Source: Planctomycetota bacterium
GTDB taxonomy: Bacteria; Planctomycetota; SZUA-567; H5-PLA8
NCBI GenBank assembly: GCA_027493525.1
Contig: JAOSKN010000003.1
Location: 1,488,001 to 1,552,000 of the forward strand
Direction: 5' to 3'
Length of the DNA stretch: 64,000 bases
Below the pieces are notes generated by a model that saw nothing but the letters and a program-made list of their open reading frames with translations, was not told the DNA's origin and did no database searches. The first letter of the stretch is position 1, and the number at the start of each line of letters is the position of its first letter. The position numbers and the translations under genes are program-made. Positions 60,521-64,000 of this stretch are shown here, piece by piece.

Positions 60521-60676
60521 TAGTGGCTCACCCTTCTTGACGTTTCTGCTTGGCCCTTTTGGCCGTGCTCTTCGTTGCGTTCCGGTTACCGTATCTTCCT
60601 GATACGTCGTCCCTTCACGCGCCTCGATCACGACCAAAATGACCGGCGCATAAACGTCAAGCTGAGTGAGCCACTA
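60521..60676. repeat. 156-bp foldback element, copy B
   Basis: The outer arms (60521-60550 and 60648-60676) run TAGTGGCTCAC ... CTTGACGTTT and their complement, ending GTGAGCCACTA. The core shares TTTTGGCCGTG (60557-60567), the apical hairpin CGTATC-TTCCT-GATACG (60590-60606) and GCCTCGATCACG with copy A at 8941-9106. The arm sequences differ from copy A, but each copy matches itself. It ends 9 bp before the next start. Confidence 0.9.
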
Positions 60677-60685
60677 CACCAGGAC

Positions 60686-61484
60686 ATGCCCCGCGCGCCC
60701 GAACGCCTCATCGTGCTGCTGACCGATTTCGGCCCGCAGAGCGCCTACGTCGGGCAGATGAAGCTGGTGCTCCATGCGTACGCCCCGCGCGCGCCGGTCC
60801 TGGACCTGGCCCACGACCTGCCTCCGCAGGACCTCGCCGCCGCCGCGCTGGCGCTCAAGAGCGCCGCGCCGCACCTGCCGGCCCGGACGATCGTCTGCGC
60901 GGTGATCGACCCCGGCGTGGGGAGCGCCCGCCGGATCGTGGCCGCGCGCTTCGGGAACGGGATCCTCGCGCTGCTGCCCGACAACGGAATCCTCGCGGGT
61001 TTGGCGAGCCTCGGCGCGCCGCGCGCCCTGCATGCGGTGACGGAGGCGAGATACTTCCTGCCGCGCGTGAGCCCGGTCTTTCACGGGCGGGACATCTTCG
61101 CGCCGGTCGCCGCGCGGCTGGCGGGAGGCTTGCCGGTCGCCCGGTTGGGGCCGCGCGTCGAACCGCGGAGCCTCGCGCCCGCGCCGTGGCCGGAACTGAG
61201 GCGCACGCGCACGGGCCTGCGCGGGCGCGTGATCGCCGTGGACCGCTTCGGGAACCTGATCACGAACGTCTCGGCCGACGACCTGGCGGCCTTCCACGCA
61301 TTCACTGTCCACTTGGGCTGCCGCAAGATCCCCTTCGGGACGCATTACGCGGCGGTGAAACCCGGGCGCGCGCTGGCGTTGATCGGGAGCCACGGGCAGC
61401 TTGAGATCGCGGTGCGGGAGGAGCGCGGCGCGGAGGTTCCGGGCGGGGCGAGGGGCGGAGGTGCGGATCGAAAGGATGAAATAG
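60686..61484 (+). CDS. SAM hydroxide adenosyltransferase (DUF62 family), small frameshift near the end
   Basis: About 266 residues. MPRAPERLIVLLTDFGPQSA YVGQMK-type opening, VIDPGVGSARRIVAA, LPDNGILAG, VSPVFHGRDIFAPVAARLA and VIAVDRFGNLITNVS are diagnostic of this family, which hydrolyses S-adenosylmethionine to adenosine and methionine and includes the fluorinase/chlorinase lineage. The ending LEIAVRE should continue GSAA; here the frame slips at 61420-61421 (one G too many or two missing), and the corrected end is GRGAEVRIERMK with TAG at 61482-61484. Uncorrected, the frame runs through the tRNA gene. The chlorinase-type insertion loop is not apparent. Confidence 0.85.
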
Positions 61485-61637
61485 GAAGGATGAAGCAGAA
61501 GGAAGCGCCCTACCCCTTACCGTTCCTCCGTGGTACATCCCGCACGCATTTGACAATCCGGCGCACATGCCCAAAATACCCCGCGAAGCCTGTCGCGGGT
61601 CGCCGGTCTAACGAGTGGCCGCCGCAGCTTCCCCGTA

Positions 61638-61724
61638 GCGCACGTGGCGGAATTGGCAGACGCGCCAGCTTGAGGGGCTGGTGGGGGCAACCCCGTGGTG
61701 GTTCAAATCCACTCGTGCGCACCA
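61638..61724 (+). tRNA. tRNA-Leu, anticodon GAG
   Basis: An 87-base class II tRNA with a long variable arm. Acceptor stem GCGCACG (61638-61644) pairs with CGTGCGC (61714-61720), followed by discriminator A and an encoded CCA (61722-61724). The anticodon loop TTGAGGG sits on a CCAGC/GCTGG stem, and GGTTCAAATCC is the T arm. Confidence 0.95.
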
Positions 61725-61787
61725 CTTCAGAAGCATCGCCCGAGGCCGCGAATCCCCGCGGCCTCGTTCGTTGTAAGGAGCCGACCC

Positions 61788-62603
61788 GTGGCCGAATCGC
61801 TCACGACCCGCCTGCGCATCCGTCCTCGCCAGCGCGTGAAGCTCGCCCGCCACGATCCCGACTTCACCGGCGCGTTCCAGGGCAAGGCCGAGGTCAAGTC
61901 CGCAACGAAGAAGAACGTCGAGCGACTCTTCGACCTCCAATACAAGATGTACGCCGAGAACAAGCACAGCCTCTTGGTGGTGCTCCAGGCGATGGACACC
62001 GCGGGGAAGGACGGGTTGATCCGGCACGTGATGACGGGCATGAACCCCCAAGGCTGCCGCGTGGTCCCCTTCAAGAAGCCCTCGGAGAAGGAGTTCGACC
62101 ACGAGTACCTGTGGCGCATCCACCAGGCCGTGCCGCCCAAGGGCGAGGTGGGCATCTTCAACCGCAGCCACTACGAGGACGTGCTGGTGGTGCGCGTGCA
62201 CGACCTCGTCCCGAAGTCCGTCTGGTCGAAGCGCTTCGAGCAGATCAACCGGTTCGAGCACTACTTGGCGGAGAACGGCGTCACGATCGTCAAGTTCTTC
62301 CTCCACATCAGCAAGGACGAACAGAAGAAGCGGCTCGAGGCGCGCCTTAAGGATCCGCTCAAGCGCTGGAAGTTTTCGGTCGGCGATCTGGCCGAGCGAA
62401 AGCACTGGAACGAGTACATGCTGGCGTACGAGGAGGTGCTCTCGAAGTGCAGCACCCCCTGGGCGCCGTGGTACGTGATCCCCGCCAACGCCAAGTGGTT
62501 CCGCAACTACGCGGTGAGCCAGATTCTCGTCGAGACGCTCAACCGGCTGCGGATGAGCTGGCCGAAGGTGACCTTCGACCCCAAGAAGATCAAGGTGGTG
62601 TAG
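61788..62603 (+). CDS. Polyphosphate kinase 2 family protein
   Basis: A 271-residue PPK2. Walker A is VVLQAMDTAGKDGLIRHVMT, and the lid region has GCRVVPFKKPSEKEFDHEYL WR-like and GIFNRSHYEDVLVVRVHDLV, both family signatures; WYVIPANAKWFRNYAVSQIL closes the fold. PPK2 enzymes phosphorylate nucleoside mono- or diphosphates with polyphosphate. GTG 61788 is chosen since AAGGAG is just upstream and the earlier frame crosses the tRNA. Length fits the short class I PPK2 group. It stands alone after tRNA-Leu. Confidence 0.92.
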   Translation: MAESLTTRLRIRPRQRVKLARHDPDFTGAFQGKAEVKSATKKNVERLFDLQYKMYAENKHSLLVVLQAMDTAGKDGLIRHVMTGMNPQGCRVVPFKKPSEKEFDHEYLWRIHQAVPPKGEVGIFNRSHYEDVLVVRVHDLVPKSVWSKRFEQINRFEHYLAENGVTIVKFFLHISKDEQKKRLEARLKDPLKRWKFSVGDLAERKHWNEYMLAYEEVLSKCSTPWAPWYVIPANAKWFRNYAVSQILVETLNRLRMSWPKVTFDPKKIKVV

Positions 62604-62652
62604 CGATTTGGGACTTTGGATTCGAGGCGCGGGTCGCTGGGGTCAGCCTGCG

Positions 62653-63216
62653 CTACGGTACGTCGAAGACTTCGGGCTCGCCGCCGCAATGGACGTCGAA
62701 CTCGATGGCGGTCTCGACGGCCTGGAGGGCGATCTGCTTCGGATCGCGTTCGCGCTCGTAGAGCACATGCAGCGCGCCGAAGGCGTAATCCCCGCCGCCG
62801 CCGATGGCGTAGTATCGTTCGACGGGCATCACGGTCAGGTTCGAGAAGACGGCGAAGATGCCGCGGCGGTTGGCGACCAGGAAGGTCGCGTCGAGGTCGC
62901 CGAAGGGGGAGTCCTTCTCGGGCGGCTGGTCGTTGACGAGGTTGTACTTCTTGCGCAGGGCGTGCCAGAAGCCCACGAAGAACTTGAAGATCGCGCGCTT
63001 GTCGCCCAGCGCGGGGGGGCGTTTCGAGCCCAGGTGGTCGTCGAGCAGGTTGTCGTAAAGCGACCAGCCGGTGGCGCCGACGAGGGCGCGGCCGACGCGG
63101 CGGATCTTGTGCGTGGCGACGTTGCCCGGAGCGTGGCGGTGGGTGCCGCTGGTGGTGAGCGTGTCGGCGGCCATGACGATGCGCTTGCCTTTGCGGACGG
63201 CGACGACGATGGACAT
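62653..63216 (-). CDS. Stand-alone HslV-like Ntn hydrolase
   Basis: A 187-residue proteasome-superfamily protein. MSIVVAVRKGKRIVMAADTL parallels the start of HslV after Met removal, but with Ser rather than Thr as the N-terminal nucleophile. THKIRRVGRALVGATGWSLY and YAIGGGGDYAFGALHVLYER are the other fold landmarks, with the active-site Lys in HKIRR. No HslU or other unfoldase gene is beside it, so a classical HslUV complex is not indicated locally. ATG 63216 is chosen because it places the nucleophile at position 2; the open frame extends upstream to 63765 without family similarity. Confidence 0.78.
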   Translation of the reverse strand: MSIVVAVRKGKRIVMAADTLTTSGTHRHAPGNVATHKIRRVGRALVGATGWSLYDNLLDDHLGSKRPPALGDKRAIFKFFVGFWHALRKKYNLVNDQPPEKDSPFGDLDATFLVANRRGIFAVFSNLTVMPVERYYAIGGGGDYAFGALHVLYERERDPKQIALQAVETAIEFDVHCGGEPEVFDVP

Positions 63217-63369
63217 GCGGCGGCGGCTCCTGGCGGCGTGGAAGGCCCGCGTTATAGACGGCGCGGCGGCTTCCGGCAACCGCCGCGCGCGGCCGGAAAA
63301 AGTCTCTTGCCCTCGACCGCCGTGCGGTAGAGTAGGCGGCCACCGGAACCCACGGGACGCTCCCGGCTC

Positions 63370-64000
63370 ATGGCCGACCTGATCGGAAAAACCGTCGGCG
63401 GTTACCCCATCGAGAAGCAGCTCGGCAAGGGCGCCTACGGGGTCGTCTACCAGGCGCAGACCTCCGGCGACCCGCTCGCGGTGAAGGTCCTGCGCGAGGA
63501 CCTCGCGGGCGACAAGGCGCTGTGCGAAGCGCTGAGCCGGAACCTGGAGCAGGTCCGCGGCGTGGTCCACGCGAACCTCGTCACCTGCTTCGGGACGGGG
63601 GTGGACGAGGAGCACGGCTTCTTCGCGCTGGCCGAACTGCTGCACGTCCGCTCGTTGCGGCAGCTCGTCCACACCGGCCCCAAGCTGGCCTGGCGCGACA
63701 TGCTCGAAATCCTCAAGGAGATCGGCGAGGGGCTCAAGGCGCTGCACGAGGCGGGCTTCGCGCACGGCGACGTATGGGCCTCGAACGTGCTCCTGACCCA
63801 GGACCAGGACGTGAAGCTCGAGGGCTCGGGAATCCTGGCCGTCTGCCCGCGGGCGCTGAGCGGGGTGCTGATGGCGCCGGCGGTGGGCTACCAGGCGCCG
63901 GAACGGATCCAGGGCGCCGCAGCGACGCCCGGCAGCGACCTCTACGCGCTGGGCGGATGCCTTTACTTCATGCTCGCCGGGCAGGATCCGTTCTCGGGGA
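63370..64000 (+). CDS. Serine/threonine-kinase-like protein with altered DFG motif (3' partial)
   Basis: The gene starts at ATG 63370 and runs off the window after about 210 residues. The kinase fold is clear: IEKQLGKGAYGVVYQA (Gly loop), LAVKVL (Lys), AGFAHGDVWASNVLL (catalytic loop, Gly for the usual Arg), YQAPERIQG and DLYALGGCLYFMLAGQDPF. The DFG position reads KLEGSGILA, so the metal-binding Asp is not in place. It may be a weak kinase or a pseudokinase; the rest of the protein is outside the window. The FHA histidine kinase nearby would be a natural partner for phosphothreonine signalling. Confidence 0.85.
   Translation, partial: MADLIGKTVGGYPIEKQLGKGAYGVVYQAQTSGDPLAVKVLREDLAGDKALCEALSRNLEQVRGVVHANLVTCFGTGVDEEHGFFALAELLHVRSLRQLVHTGPKLAWRDMLEILKEIGEGLKALHEAGFAHGDVWASNVLLTQDQDVKLEGSGILAVCPRALSGVLMAPAVGYQAPERIQGAAATPGSDLYALGGCLYFMLAGQDPFSG

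Noticed and set aside
60575..62350. One long protein reading from the SAM hydrolase through tRNA-Leu
   Set aside because: The read-through results from an indel at 61420; the corrected frame stops at 61484.

Overview
The window is strongly GC-rich bacterial chromosome with short AT-rich islands at a few promoters. It has no rRNA, transposase, integrase, phage gene or CRISPR array. The gene content suggests a free-living Gram-negative heterotroph, most like the Planctomycetota/Lentisphaerota side of the PVC superphylum or a neighbouring candidate phylum. That content includes GntR-LacI chimeric regulators, paired AraC/phytanoyl-CoA dioxygenase genes, Gfo/Idh/MocA dehydrogenases, heparinase and beta-helix lyases, DNRLRE and LamG proteins, PhoX, a PilX-like protein with a CxxCH motif, and FHA and kinase-like signalling proteins. 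The phylum is an inference; no 16S gene is present.

Layout. 1-13 kb: end of a large Gly-rich secreted beta-strand-repeat/DUF11 protein, a GntR-LacI regulator divergent from a Gfo/Idh/MocA dehydrogenase, rsmE, a ferredoxin-NADP reductase, the first AraC/PhyH divergent pair, a DUF1579-like protein and two tandem DNRLRE proteins. 12-21 kb: nagA, a SulP-STAS-cNMP transporter, a Tat-exported PhoX phosphatase divergent from a phosphate-selective porin, and a LamG protein. 21-27 kb: a NuoE-NuoF fusion with an unusual Fe-S protein carrying two cyclic-nucleotide domains, and a TMTC-like membrane TPR protein. 27-36 kb: an exported TPR/HEAT/Ig/pseudo-receiver protein, an XRE regulator behind a structured leader, a FliA/WhiG-type sigma factor, and a pilus-like operon (coiled-coil membrane protein, damaged prepilin, PilX-like CxxCH protein). 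36-39 kb: the second AraC/PhyH pair and repeats. 39-50.4 kb: a one-direction polysaccharide-catabolism cluster (GntR-LacI regulator, GH42-like glycosidase, PL9-like beta-helix protein, amidohydrolase, dehydrogenase, sugar isomerase, heparinase-like lyase). 50-64 kb: rpmE, an M28-PDZ peptidase, HtrA with a protease-dead PDZ relative, rsmD, a 3-hydroxybutyrate-dehydrogenase-like SDR, a sugar isomerase, an FHA-GAF-PAS histidine kinase, a SAM hydroxide adenosyltransferase, tRNA-Leu(GAG), a PPK2 kinase, a stand-alone HslV-like Ntn hydrolase and the start of a kinase-like protein.

Two features run through the whole window. First, intergenic spaces hold several families of foldback repeats: heptamer arrays, cacggag-type arms, GC-rich hairpins, and a roughly 160-bp element present twice with a shared core but locus-specific matching arms. 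Several of these supply the stop codons of the flanking genes. Second, six otherwise good genes each need a one- or two-base correction, mostly at short homopolymers. This looks more like uncorrected sequence indels than gene decay and should be settled before any of them is called a pseudogene.
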